A stretch of DNA of 6,579 nt from CAYVLI01 sp964452105 [NCBI: uncultured Nitrospinota bacterium] (GTDB lineage Bacteria > JAUXIQ01), in the NCBI GenBank assembly GCA_964452105.1, contig CAYVLI010000060.1:1-6579 (forward strand), in the 5' to 3' direction. The notes below the pieces were generated by a model. That model had not been told where the DNA came from and ran no database searches. It saw only the letters and a program-made list of their open reading frames with translations. Below, in pieces: positions 1 to 5,508 of the stretch (the first letter of the stretch is position 1; each line of letters starts with the position of its first letter). A program made the position numbers and the translations under genes.

Positions 1-22
1 TAAGCCCTTTCATTTTATCCAT
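1..22 (-). CDS. 5' end of a gene under SAM riboswitch control (partial)
   Basis: Only the first seven codons are inside the window (MDKMKGL), too few to identify the protein. The start is well supported: ATG at 22 follows AGGAGA at 34-29 with a six-base spacer. A second in-frame ATG at 13 has no comparable ribosome site. The gene lies about 130 nt downstream of a SAM-I riboswitch terminator on the same strand with nothing else between them, so its transcription should be switched off when S-adenosylmethionine is plentiful. Genes in that position are usually for methionine or cysteine synthesis, SAM synthase, or methionine uptake. The specific function is inference only and needs the sequence to the left. 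Confidence 0.7.
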
Positions 23-151
23 TCTTAATCTCCTAATATTTATCTAAATTCTCAAGCAAGAAGCAAATTGCAGCTTCGAAGCTTACCTTTCCTTTATGGA
101 TTAGCTCTTATCGAGATATTTAGCTTCCCGTACAAGATTAATCCATACCAT

Positions 152-185
152 AAAAAAACCCCTTCTTAAGCTATAAGAAGAGGTT
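152..185 (-). terminator. Intrinsic terminator of the SAM riboswitch expression platform
   Basis: Read on the minus strand, AACCTCTTCTTA (185-174) pairs over its full 12 bp, with one G-T wobble, with TAAGAAGGGGTT (168-157) around the loop TAGCT. Seven T follow (158-152, overlapping the last two stem bases). The 5' arm can instead pair with the 3' strand of riboswitch stem P1: ATAAGAA at 200-194 with TTCTTAT at 179-173. Terminator and antiterminator are therefore mutually exclusive, as expected for a SAM-off switch. It would also stop read-through transcripts from livHM. Confidence 0.93.
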
Positions 186-194
186 ATTTCCCTT

Positions 195-333
195 TCTTAT
201 CTCTCAAGAAGCCCCAGCCCTTCCGGGCTTCTTCGGCCTTCTTGCGGGAATTGGCACCTGAGCGAGGGAAACAATATTCACCCGGTTGCCGTGGCTTCAT
301 AGGGCCCGTCCCTCTGCCACTCTAGATAAGAGC
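195..333 (-). promoter_or_regulatory. SAM-I (S-box) riboswitch
   Basis: The minus strand carries the conserved S-box elements in order. P1 is closed by TCTTATCT (331-324) and AGATAAGA (202-195), a perfect 8 bp. Next comes the GAGGGACGGGCCC / ATGAAGCC region (about 314-295), then GGCAACCGGG (290-281), then GGTGCCAATTCCCGC (258-244). P4 is larger than usual: CAAGAAG (244-238) pairs with CTTCTTG (211-205), capped by an inner AGCCC-GGAA-GGGCT hairpin (229-216). The element binds S-adenosylmethionine; binding keeps P1 intact and lets the downstream terminator form. It starts 57 nt after the livM stop codon. I could not find a convincing promoter of its own: TAATAT just upstream lacks a good -35, so it may be fed partly by liv transcription. 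Confidence 0.95.
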
Positions 334-389
334 TTTGATATTAATAGCCTGGCGTTATGCTTACCTCCCTGTTTAAACTATGCTTCTTG

Positions 390-1379
390 CTAAGTGTGTT
401 CTCTGGCTTCCATTGATTTTAAAGCTCTGCGGTATCTGAATTTAGTGATAAGACCAGCCACTCCAGTGGGCACGAAGAGGATGAACAGCAACAGTATGAG
501 TCCGAATACTATTATCTGCCATTCCTGGAGGGAAGACATAAATTCCGGCGTAGCGGTCAAAAAGATGGCCCCCAGGATAGAGCCTGCAATGCTGGCGAAC
601 CCTCCTACTACTATCATGACCAGAAACTGCAACGAGAGGAAGATGTTAAAGGCGTTGGGCGCGATATAATGCAAGAGGTTCGCATAAAGTGCGCCTGCGA
701 GACCTGTGTAGAAAGCGCTTATGGTGAAAGACATCGTCTTGTATTTGGTGAGGTCTATTCCCATGGCGGAAGCGGCTATCTCGCTCTCACGTATGGCCAC
801 GAAAGCCCGCCCGAACTTGGTGCGCACGATGTTTACGGCAAGGAATATGAACACAAGGGTCATGGCCAGGATGAAGTAGTAGATTTTTTTATCGCTGTCC
901 ATGACTATGCCCGATTTGAAACCACCTATGACTGCGACGGGCACGCTCAATCCCTGGTGGCCACCGGTGATGGCGTTTAGCTGGAGCACTACCTCTTCGA
1001 TGATAAAACCGAATGCCAGGGTGGCCATGGCTATGTACAGTCCGAAGAGCCTGAGACATGGTAATGCCAGCAGGAAGCCGATCAACCCGGTAAAAAATGC
1101 GGCTATCGGCAAAGCGCCGACGAAAGGAACTAACCCCCTCGATACCAAAATAGAAGAAGTATAAGCGCCGATGGCGAAGAAACCGGCGTGGCCTATGGAT
1201 ATCAGTCCGGTGTACCCGCTCATCAAATTAAATCCGATGGCGACGATGCTGTACACCCCTATAAGCGATAGCACGAACACGTAATAATCCAGGACAAAAG
1301 GAAGCGCGGGAATCACCAGCAAAGCGATAATAATAGGTAACATCCATATCAATGATTTCTTGGTTATCAGTCTCTCCAT
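390..1379 (-). CDS. livM: Branched-chain amino acid ABC transporter permease LivM
   Basis: This 329-residue inner-membrane permease would form the translocation pore together with LivH for uptake of leucine, isoleucine, valine or related small substrates. Almost the whole chain is hydrophobic helices. Family signatures are visible: SGYTGLISIGHAGFFAIGAY (54-73), TGGHQGL (138-144), the cytoplasmic EAA-type loop with GRAFVAIRESEIAASAMGI (190-208) that contacts the ATPase, and VVGGFASIAGSILGA (257-271) before the last helices. The length is typical. ATG at 1379 has GAGGGAAAG six bases upstream. It follows livH after 38 bp, so the two are one operon. The ATPases LivG and LivF and the binding protein are not next to it; a SAM riboswitch follows instead. 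The true substrate cannot be told from sequence, because the family also includes urea and amide transporters. Confidence 0.95.
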   Translation of the reverse strand: MERLITKKSLIWMLPIIIALLVIPALPFVLDYYVFVLSLIGVYSIVAIGFNLMSGYTGLISIGHAGFFAIGAYTSSILVSRGLVPFVGALPIAAFFTGLIGFLLALPCLRLFGLYIAMATLAFGFIIEEVVLQLNAITGGHQGLSVPVAVIGGFKSGIVMDSDKKIYYFILAMTLVFIFLAVNIVRTKFGRAFVAIRESEIAASAMGIDLTKYKTMSFTISAFYTGLAGALYANLLHYIAPNAFNIFLSLQFLVMIVVGGFASIAGSILGAIFLTATPEFMSSLQEWQIIVFGLILLLFILFVPTGVAGLITKFRYRRALKSMEAREHT

Positions 1380-1417
1380 GAGTGTCTTTCCCTCGCATCC
1401 TTGATTTGTTGTAAGAG

Positions 1418-2281
1418 CTAAACCTTTTTAATAAACACTCCGAAAATGCCGCTCGGCTTAACAACCAGAACGGCCAGGAGAATTATATAGGCGAAAATGT
1501 GCTTGAACTGCGCGGGCAGATAAAGCACTGCCAGGTTTTCCATGGCGCCGAGGAGCATGCCGCCTACGATGGCTCCGGGGATGCTCCCGAAACCGCCCAG
1601 AATGGCTGCGGCGAAAGATTTTATCAAGACAAAGCCCATAGCCGGCCACAGGTAAAGGATAGGAGCGGCAAGGATGCCGGCGGCGGCTCCGATGACTGTA
1701 CTGATGACGAAGGTCAGGCTGAAAACGTTTTTCACCCCGATGCCCATGAGGGAGGCTGCAGTTCTGTTCTGAGCCACGGCCCGCATAGCAGTGCCCAGTT
1801 TGGTGTATTTGAAATATAAGGTGAGCGCCGCCACTATCATCATCGAAATGGCGATTATCCAGAGGCTCAATGGTGTGAACGCTATGTTGCCTATTTTAAA
1901 AGCCTCCAGAGAGAACAGCGGGGGGTAAACCACCACGTCGAAAGTCCATATCAACCCCGCCGCACCCTGAAGTACTGAGGATACCCCTAAGGTGGCGATG
2001 ACTATGGTGAATACCGGTTGGTCCATGATGGGCCGGATCACCCCGCGCTCCAAGCCGTAACCATAACCAGCCGAGATTAACATGGTCAGGATGACTGCAG
2101 CCCAGGTAGGCATTACCTTAAATAGGGAAAAACTTATGAAAGCGCTTATCATCATCATATCGCCCTGAGCGAAGTTTATTACGTCCGTGGCCTTGAATAT
2201 GATGACGAAAGCCAGTGCGCACAAAGCGTAAATGCTGCCGGTGGCAACTCCATTTGTGATTGCCTGAATGACATCTTCCAT
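1418..2281 (-). CDS. livH: Branched-chain amino acid ABC transporter permease LivH
   Basis: A 287-residue multi-spanning inner-membrane permease, partner of LivM. Signatures: the N-terminal GVATGSIYALCALAFVIIF (11-29), DVINFAQGDMMMISAF (33-48), the EAA-type coupling loop TKLGTAMRAVAQNRTAASLMGI (160-181), GGFGSIPGAIVGG (229-241), and a C-terminal KPSGIFG (275-281). The frame stays open upstream to 2407, but I chose ATG 2281. It gives the normal family N-terminus (MEDVIQAITNGV), whereas the 42 extra residues are polar and unlike the family. AGGGAG lies about 11 bases upstream, a rather long spacing. It is the first gene of the pair with livM. A candidate promoter at 2544-2573 implies a leader of about 255 nt. 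Confidence 0.94.
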   Translation of the reverse strand: MEDVIQAITNGVATGSIYALCALAFVIIFKATDVINFAQGDMMMISAFISFSLFKVMPTWAAVILTMLISAGYGYGLERGVIRPIMDQPVFTIVIATLGVSSVLQGAAGLIWTFDVVVYPPLFSLEAFKIGNIAFTPLSLWIIAISMMIVAALTLYFKYTKLGTAMRAVAQNRTAASLMGIGVKNVFSLTFVISTVIGAAAGILAAPILYLWPAMGFVLIKSFAAAILGGFGSIPGAIVGGMLLGAMENLAVLYLPAQFKHIFAYIILLAVLVVKPSGIFGVFIKKV

Positions 2282-2382
2282 TAGCTCATGTTCTCCCTTA
2301 CCTCGTGCGACCTGGTCGTTCAGCCCGTGCTGATTCCGTGTAACCTCTTTCTGGCAGCCCTTTATAGCCATTATGAGAGAGC

Positions 2383-2404
2383 AAAAAAATAAGCCCTCAG
2401 GCCT
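2383..2404 (-). terminator. Weak terminator-like hairpin in the livH leader
   Basis: On the minus strand AGGCC (2404-2400) pairs with GGCTT (2395-2391, one G-T wobble) around a TGAG loop. A single A and then seven T (2389-2383) follow. The five-pair stem is short for a strong terminator. Its place about 100 nt before livH, downstream of the probable promoter, would suit partial attenuation. No leucine-, isoleucine- or valine-rich leader peptide and no T-box motif was found nearby. Confidence 0.35.
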
Positions 2405-2467
2405 CAAAAAAGCCGTATAAAAATCTTATTTTTTAAATATCTTTCCCGTTTAACTGCTTCATTCGCA

Positions 2468-2499
2468 GCCTGAATCCACCAGCTTGCTTAAATTCAGGC
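2468..2499. repeat. Inverted repeat in the livH-plsC intergenic region
   Basis: GCCTGAAT (2468-2475) is the exact reverse complement of ATTCAGGC (2492-2499) with a 16-base loop. The pairing extends by CGC/GCG if one A is bulged, giving 11 pairs. No T-run follows on either strand, so it is not an intrinsic terminator. It would lie in the livH leader transcript if the promoter at 2544-2573 is right, or could be a regulator binding site between the divergent genes. The role is unknown. Confidence 0.5.
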
Positions 2500-2543
2500 G
2501 CGAAATATATAGGATACCCCTTTCATCTTGCAATGGTTGATAA

Positions 2544-2573
2544 CATATAAGCTATACAGATACCTTATGTCAA
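2544..2573 (-). promoter_or_regulatory. Candidate sigma-70 promoter for livHM
   Basis: The minus strand shows a perfect TTGACA at 2573-2568, an 18-base spacer and TATATG at 2549-2544 (four of six to TATAAT). It is the best -35 match between livH and the divergent acyltransferase gene. Transcription would start near 2537, leaving about 255 nt of leader with the inverted repeat and the weak hairpin. Confidence 0.5.
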
Positions 2574-2645
2574 GGTAAAATTAGAAAACCCTGGAGATTT
2601 ATTTATCAGGAGGCGGGATTCATAAAACTTTCTTTTCTTCCGGTA

Positions 2646-2678
2646 CTTTCGGGGAGGGGATGGCGCCGAAAGATTTTT
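2646..2678 (+). terminator. Terminator-like hairpin upstream of plsC
   Basis: CTTTCGG (2646-2652) pairs perfectly with CCGAAAG (2666-2672) across a 13-base loop and is followed by ATTTTT. It could limit plus-strand transcription entering from the livH promoter region. The large loop and the short T-run make it weak, and no plus-strand gene precedes it. Confidence 0.3.
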
Positions 2679-2682
2679 CCAC

Positions 2683-2712
2683 TTCCAATCCTACCAATAA
2701 ATGGTATATAAA
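2683..2712 (+). promoter_or_regulatory. Weak candidate promoter for plsC
   Basis: TATAAA at 2707-2712 (five of six to the -10 consensus) lies in an AT-rich stretch. TTCCAA at 2683-2688, 18 bases upstream, is only three of six to TTGACA. Transcription would start near 2719. This is called mainly by position. Confidence 0.3.
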
Positions 2713-2766
2713 ATTAAATGGCTCAGCTCGGAAGCCTCGATGGCATGTCTATTTTGAAGCGATTGC

Positions 2767-3450
2767 ATGCAGGAAGGAGCGCCCTATCCTCAGCGTTCAT
2801 CTGTATATTTCAGGGAAAAAGACGGAGTAAAAAATTTGCTATATCATTTTTTCCACGCTCTATTCTTTATCGTTGCATCCATATTTTTCTGGATGAGAGC
2901 CTATGGGCGAAAGAATGTTCCTCGTAAAGGGCCGGTGATCCTGGCCCCCAATCATGTAAGCTATTTCGATCCCGCCATAATCGGCACTGCGCTCTGGCGT
3001 AAAGTCAATTACGCCGCCAAGAGGGAGCTCTTCGAACGGTCCTTCTTCGGCTGGTGGCTGCGCAGCGTACAGAGTTTCCCCATATCCAGAGAAATTATGG
3101 ATCGGCAGGCGCTGCGCACAGCGCTACGTTTTCTTAAGGACGGTAAAATCGTGCTCATGTTCCCGGAAGGGACCCGCGGCGATGGCCAGAAGTTGCTTGA
3201 GCCGCGTCCCGGGATCGGGATGCTGGCCTATATGTCAAAGGCGCCGGTCGTTCCAGTGTACATAAAGGGAACGGATAAGGTTTATCCCAAACACGCCAGG
3301 ACTTTTCGTTTCAGACCCATAAAGGTTTATTACGGGAAGCCGCTCTATTTGGAGAGTTACTATTCCTCGCAGAAGTACAGGGGCATATACCTGGACATCA
3401 GCCAGGAAATAATGAAAGGAATCCAGGAACTCAAAGATAAATATGGATAG
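2767..3450 (+). CDS. plsC: 1-acyl-sn-glycerol-3-phosphate acyltransferase (PlsC family)
   Basis: It is predicted to transfer an acyl chain to lysophosphatidic acid, giving phosphatidic acid for membrane lipids, at the cytoplasmic face of the inner membrane. Of 227 residues, one hydrophobic anchor spans about 25-43. The acyltransferase blocks follow in order: NHVSYFD with the catalytic HX4D pair (H63, D68), FPISR (104-108), the substrate-binding FPEGTR (132-137), and APVVPVYIKG (159-168). The start is uncertain. ATG 2767 has only a weak GAAG upstream and adds about 23 polar residues unlike the family. An in-frame TTG at 2836 has GGAG eight bases before it and gives a 204-residue protein starting just before the anchor, which I consider at least as likely. 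It stands alone, divergent from livHM, with its stop codon 3 bp from the convergent neighbour. A related acyltransferase of the superfamily cannot be excluded. Confidence 0.92.
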   Translation: MQEGAPYPQRSSVYFREKDGVKNLLYHFFHALFFIVASIFFWMRAYGRKNVPRKGPVILAPNHVSYFDPAIIGTALWRKVNYAAKRELFERSFFGWWLRSVQSFPISREIMDRQALRTALRFLKDGKIVLMFPEGTRGDGQKLLEPRPGIGMLAYMSKAPVVPVYIKGTDKVYPKHARTFRFRPIKVYYGKPLYLESYYSSQKYRGIYLDISQEIMKGIQELKDKYG

Positions 3451-3453
3451 AAG

Positions 3454-4152
3454 TTACGTCTTGTCATGAAGTTCTTCCAACGCCTCTACTTCCACCTCGA
3501 TTTCCTCGATTATTTCTTGCAGCTCTTTATCCGTTGGGGCCGTGTCTTCGGCTCCAAAGCTCAGGCGTTTTATCCTGTGGCCCATCCTTTCCATCAGCGT
3601 CGCTGTATTTTTCAATTGAACCCTGAATTTCTCTGCTTTCTCCTCGAGTCGCCTTCTGGTGATTAGTTCTTCCTCCATAACTTCCGTCTCCGCACGGAGC
3701 CCGCCTGCCCGTTCGCGCCTTCTCGCTCTGGTAAACAAAGGACGGCTCCGCCTGCCGGCAGCACAGTAAGGATCGGGTTCTCCCAGGTATGTTTCCACTT
3801 GATGCAAACGTCCTTGTATTTGATTGGCGGCCTCGTCCAATTCTTTCACTCTTTTCAGAAGACCCATTGTGCGTTGCTTGAAACCCCTGTCTCCGTCTTT
3901 GATATCTGCTTCAATCGCTTTTCGCAGTCTTCTTATTCTGAGAGCATAAGGTTCTCGGAGGGAGGGAATGACCAACGCCGTCACCAACCCCGCTACAGGA
4001 AAGAAGAATCCTATCAGGAACCATATCTTCCTCCTCCGGAGCTTCCGACCTGCAACCCATGCGCTTAGAAACCCGCATGTCAATCCCACGGCCAATGGCA
4101 GCAAAACGAAGAAGACGATTGCAATAAACACGCTTTCAGTTATGAATCTCAT
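3454..4152 (-). CDS. Hypothetical membrane protein with long coiled-coil cytoplasmic domain
   Basis: I do not recognise a named family. From ATG 4152 the protein has 232 residues. It has a first hydrophobic helix at about 6-34, a short basic turn GRKLRRRK (35-42), and a second helix at about 43-66 (WFLIGFFFPVAGLVTALVIP). A long highly charged stretch of heptad-like helix follows, interrupted near 125-155 by an arginine-rich, helix-breaking segment, with an acidic tail rich in E (about 206-228). The positive-inside rule puts the basic turn and tail on opposite sides unless the helices form a hairpin with the ends outside, so the topology is open. The WFLxGFxFP pattern after a basic loop recurs in small membrane proteins, which says little about function. 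A GTG at 4209 would add 19 residues but has no ribosome site. The gene is convergent with plsC (3 bp gap), and no terminator is visible between them. Confidence 0.75.
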   Translation of the reverse strand: MRFITESVFIAIVFFVLLPLAVGLTCGFLSAWVAGRKLRRRKIWFLIGFFFPVAGLVTALVIPSLREPYALRIRRLRKAIEADIKDGDRGFKQRTMGLLKRVKELDEAANQIQGRLHQVETYLGEPDPYCAAGRRSRPLFTRARRRERAGGLRAETEVMEEELITRRRLEEKAEKFRVQLKNTATLMERMGHRIKRLSFGAEDTAPTDKELQEIIEEIEVEVEALEELHDKT

Positions 4153-4226
4153 TCGAAATGGTTTCCCGGTTAATTTTTCGCTCTCTGGTCGAATGCAATA
4201 GCATAACACACAAAAGTAGCTTTATG

Positions 4227-4344
4227 TGAGCACTGTAAAGCTCATAGCCGATGGGGGCGGCATCTTGCTGCACGGCTCCCGATGCTAAGCTGGAAGCTCA
4301 GTCTATTAACAAATCTGCATGAAGTAGCATTTTTCCAGTGCTCA
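4227..4344. repeat. 118-bp palindromic dispersed repeat, copy A
   Basis: This copy is bounded by TGAGCACTG (4227-4235) and CAGTGCTCA (4336-4344), perfect inverted termini that extend to a 14-position stem with one mismatch and one G-T pair. Inside is a GCGGCA-TCT-TGCTGC hairpin (4257-4271). It aligns without gaps to copy B at 5051-5168, with 86 of 118 bases equal and most differences being transitions. The second inner hairpin seen in copy B (5125-5142) is partly broken here, so this looks like the more decayed copy. It sits in the gap upstream of the coiled-coil membrane protein gene (minus strand), with no plus-strand gene after it. No clear target-site duplication is seen; TTTAT before and TTTTAT after are the nearest. 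Confidence 0.85.
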
Positions 4345-4565
4345 TTTTATATTAATTTGTGCCATTCCGCCCTGTTTTTCAATGTCTGCCGGCGCAGGAA
4401 CCATGAGTTGATTGGAGTGGTAGAAACGTCATAAGAGCACAGCTCTGCAGCGCACATCTCTGGAATGGGAAGAGCGGAGCAAAGGCAGGCATGGCATTCA
4501 CGATAGGCATAACTTACAGAGACTACCGTAGAAGGCGGGATTTGTTAAACGGGGTAGCGTAATTC
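4345..4565. other. Intergenic stretch, no gene seen
   Basis: With copy A this completes a gap of about 410 bp between the coiled-coil protein and the zinc-ribbon gene. All ATG, GTG and TTG frames I checked close within a few codons. There is a small hairpin AGAGC-ACA-GCTCT at 4434-4446 without a T-run. No terminator for the minus-strand zinc-ribbon gene is evident, and no tRNA or known riboswitch was recognised. Confidence 0.6.
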
Positions 4566-4778
4566 TTAAAAGCGTGATTCGAATTCAAGAAGGCAGTCGT
4601 TACAGACTATGATGCAGCCACGGGCTTCGTTGTAATATCCCACCGCATCATCTGCGCCGAAAGGTTTTGCTTTGCCGCAATTGGGGCAGATAAACGTCTC
4701 TTCCGGCAGCATCTTGGAGCTTAAAAACCCCTCTCGGTACTGTCGAACGTACCTGATATAGTCTTTAAGAAAATTCAT
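4566..4778 (-). CDS. Small zinc-ribbon protein
   Basis: The protein is 70 residues long. An amphipathic basic N-terminus (MNFLKDYIRYVRQYREGF, 1-18) leads into one probable zinc ribbon with ligands CPNC (31-34) and CNDC (59-62). An extra C55 lies in the strand before the second knuckle. The C-terminus EFESRF is short. It is presumably a cytoplasmic, metal-binding protein; zinc ribbons of this size serve in nucleic-acid or protein contacts, or as subunits of larger complexes, and I do not recognise a specific family. The ORF is supported by a strong AGGAGG (4796-4791), although 12 bases from ATG 4778 is long, and by a TTGACA/TAGATT promoter just upstream. A closer ATG at 4786 is out of frame and stops after three codons. 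The gene stands alone between the two copies of the 118-bp repeat. Confidence 0.75.
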   Translation of the reverse strand: MNFLKDYIRYVRQYREGFLSSKMLPEETFICPNCGKAKPFGADDAVGYYNEARGCIIVCNDCLLEFESRF

Positions 4779-4802
4779 TCCTTCATAGTTCCTCCTGCGC
4801 TC

Positions 4803-4831
4803 AATCTACAATGCTATGAACCCGATGTCAA
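4803..4831 (-). promoter_or_regulatory. Sigma-70 promoter of the zinc-ribbon gene
   Basis: The minus strand carries TTGACA (4831-4826), exactly 17 bases, then TAGATT (4808-4803, four of six to the -10 consensus). Transcription would begin near 4796, which is the first base of the AGGAGG ribosome site. The leader would thus be only about 18 nt long. Confidence 0.6.
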
Positions 4832-5050
4832 CACTACTCTCATACCCTTGTATATACTTCCTTCCTTTTATACTCATGAGAGGGGTTTCATTAATGCGAA
4901 TGATATTTTAAACAATGCTTGATCTATTTTTCAAACCTGCCGATACTGACTGTATGCGGGTACCGAGCGCTCATTTGTTCATCGGCGCGACTCTTGCGGG
5001 CCGGGAAAGACCGGGATAGAGGGAGTCGGGTATTTTGATTCTACATTATT
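4832..5050. other. Intergenic stretch with inverted repeats, no gene seen
   Basis: No frame of useful length is open. CTCTCAT (4837-4843) and ATGAGAG (4876-4882) form a spaced inverted repeat just upstream of the zinc-ribbon promoter. CGACTC (4988-4993) pairs with GAGTCG (5023-5028), enclosing a small CCGG-GAAAGA-CCGG hairpin and followed by TATTTT, which is weakly terminator-like on the plus strand. GAGCGCTCA at 4965-4973 resembles the end of the 118-bp repeat, but nothing else of the repeat is attached to it. Confidence 0.5.
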
Positions 5051-5168
5051 TGAGCGCTGAAGAACTCATAGTTAACAGAGGCGGCATCTTGCCGCACCGC
5101 TCCTAATATACGGCTGGAAGTCCCGCCTATTAACAGATAGGCATGAGATAGCGCTTTTTCAGCGCTCA
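5051..5168. repeat. 118-bp palindromic dispersed repeat, copy B
   Basis: This copy starts with TGAGCGCTG (5051-5059) and ends with CAGCGCTCA (5160-5168). The terminal stem pairs at all 14 positions with one G-T. Inside are two perfect hairpins: GCGGCA-TCT-TGCCGC (5081-5095) and GCCTAT-TAACAG-ATAGGC (5125-5142). Compared with copy A, position 6 changes A to G while its partner, position 113, changes T to C, so pairing is kept. It ends 31 bp before the start codon of the two-CW gene and 18 bp before its ribosome site, so it may be part of that gene's leader. No transposase is nearby. It could be a MITE-like or REP-like element, or a structured RNA domain. Confidence 0.88.
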
Positions 5169-5199
5169 CCTCTTTATAGAAACAGAGGGAGGAAGTTAC

Positions 5200-5508
5200 A
5201 TGTTTAAGCAGAACTGCTGGGAAGTCAAGAAGTGTGGCAGAGAGCCAAGCGGGGTTAAGGTAATAGACCTTGGAGTATGCCCTGCAGCAGCGGATGTAAT
5301 TTCGAATGGATTGAATGAGGGTAAGAATGGAGGCAGGATTTGCTGGGCCGTTTCGGGTACCTTTTGCGGCGGAAAAATTCAGGGTACTTTCGCAGAGAAG
5401 CAGATTTCATGCATGAACTGTGAATTTTTCAAGAAAATCAAGCTGGAGGAGGGTCCGGAGTTTCTCCTCATGAAGCCGGGGCAGGCGTACAAACAGGCGA
5501 TCAGATAA
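5200..5508 (+). CDS. Two-CW domain cysteine-rich protein
   Basis: The protein has 102 residues and two Cys-Trp signatures, NCWEVKKCG (5-13) and ICWAVSGTFCGG (47-58). Seven cysteines (6, 12, 27, 48, 56, 71, 74) are arranged as two similar halves, the last two as CMNC. The pattern matches what I know as small 'two-CW domain' proteins, found mostly in anaerobic Desulfobacterota and relatives, either alone or attached to signalling proteins. The cysteines suggest metal or iron-sulfur binding or a redox-sensitive fold, but no function is established that I know of. There is no signal peptide or membrane segment, so it is probably cytoplasmic. ATG 5200 is preceded by a strong AGGGAGGA six bases away. 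The gene is alone on its strand; the stop codon is followed by an AT-rich stretch without a clear terminator. The 118-bp repeat copy B sits directly upstream. Confidence 0.88.
   Translation: MFKQNCWEVKKCGREPSGVKVIDLGVCPAAADVISNGLNEGKNGGRICWAVSGTFCGGKIQGTFAEKQISCMNCEFFKKIKLEEGPEFLLMKPGQAYKQAIR

Noticed and set aside
358-370. Strong GGGAGGT ribosome-site-like sequence on the minus strand between livM and the riboswitch
   Set aside because: The codon at the right distance is ATA and no ATG, GTG or TTG frame follows before the riboswitch.
394-1164. Several open frames antisense to livM
   Set aside because: They are opposite a strongly conserved permease and have atypical composition; they are by-products of its codon use.
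2282-2407. N-terminal extension of LivH by 42 residues
   Set aside because: The extension is polar, overlaps the hairpin and T-run region, and does not resemble LivH proteins; ATG 2281 gives the normal N-terminus and has AGGGAG upstream.
4226-4345. Copy A as an insertion with target-site duplication
   Set aside because: TTTAT and TTTTAT near the ends are AT-rich and not adjacent in the same way at both sides, and copy B shows no matching duplication.
4573-4590. GATTCGAATTC resembling a tRNA T-arm
   Set aside because: No acceptor, D or anticodon stems can be placed around it, and it lies inside the zinc-ribbon coding sequence.
4965-4973. GAGCGCTCA as a third copy or solo end of the 118-bp repeat
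   Set aside because: Only the self-complementary end sequence matches; flanking bases on either side do not align with copies A or B.
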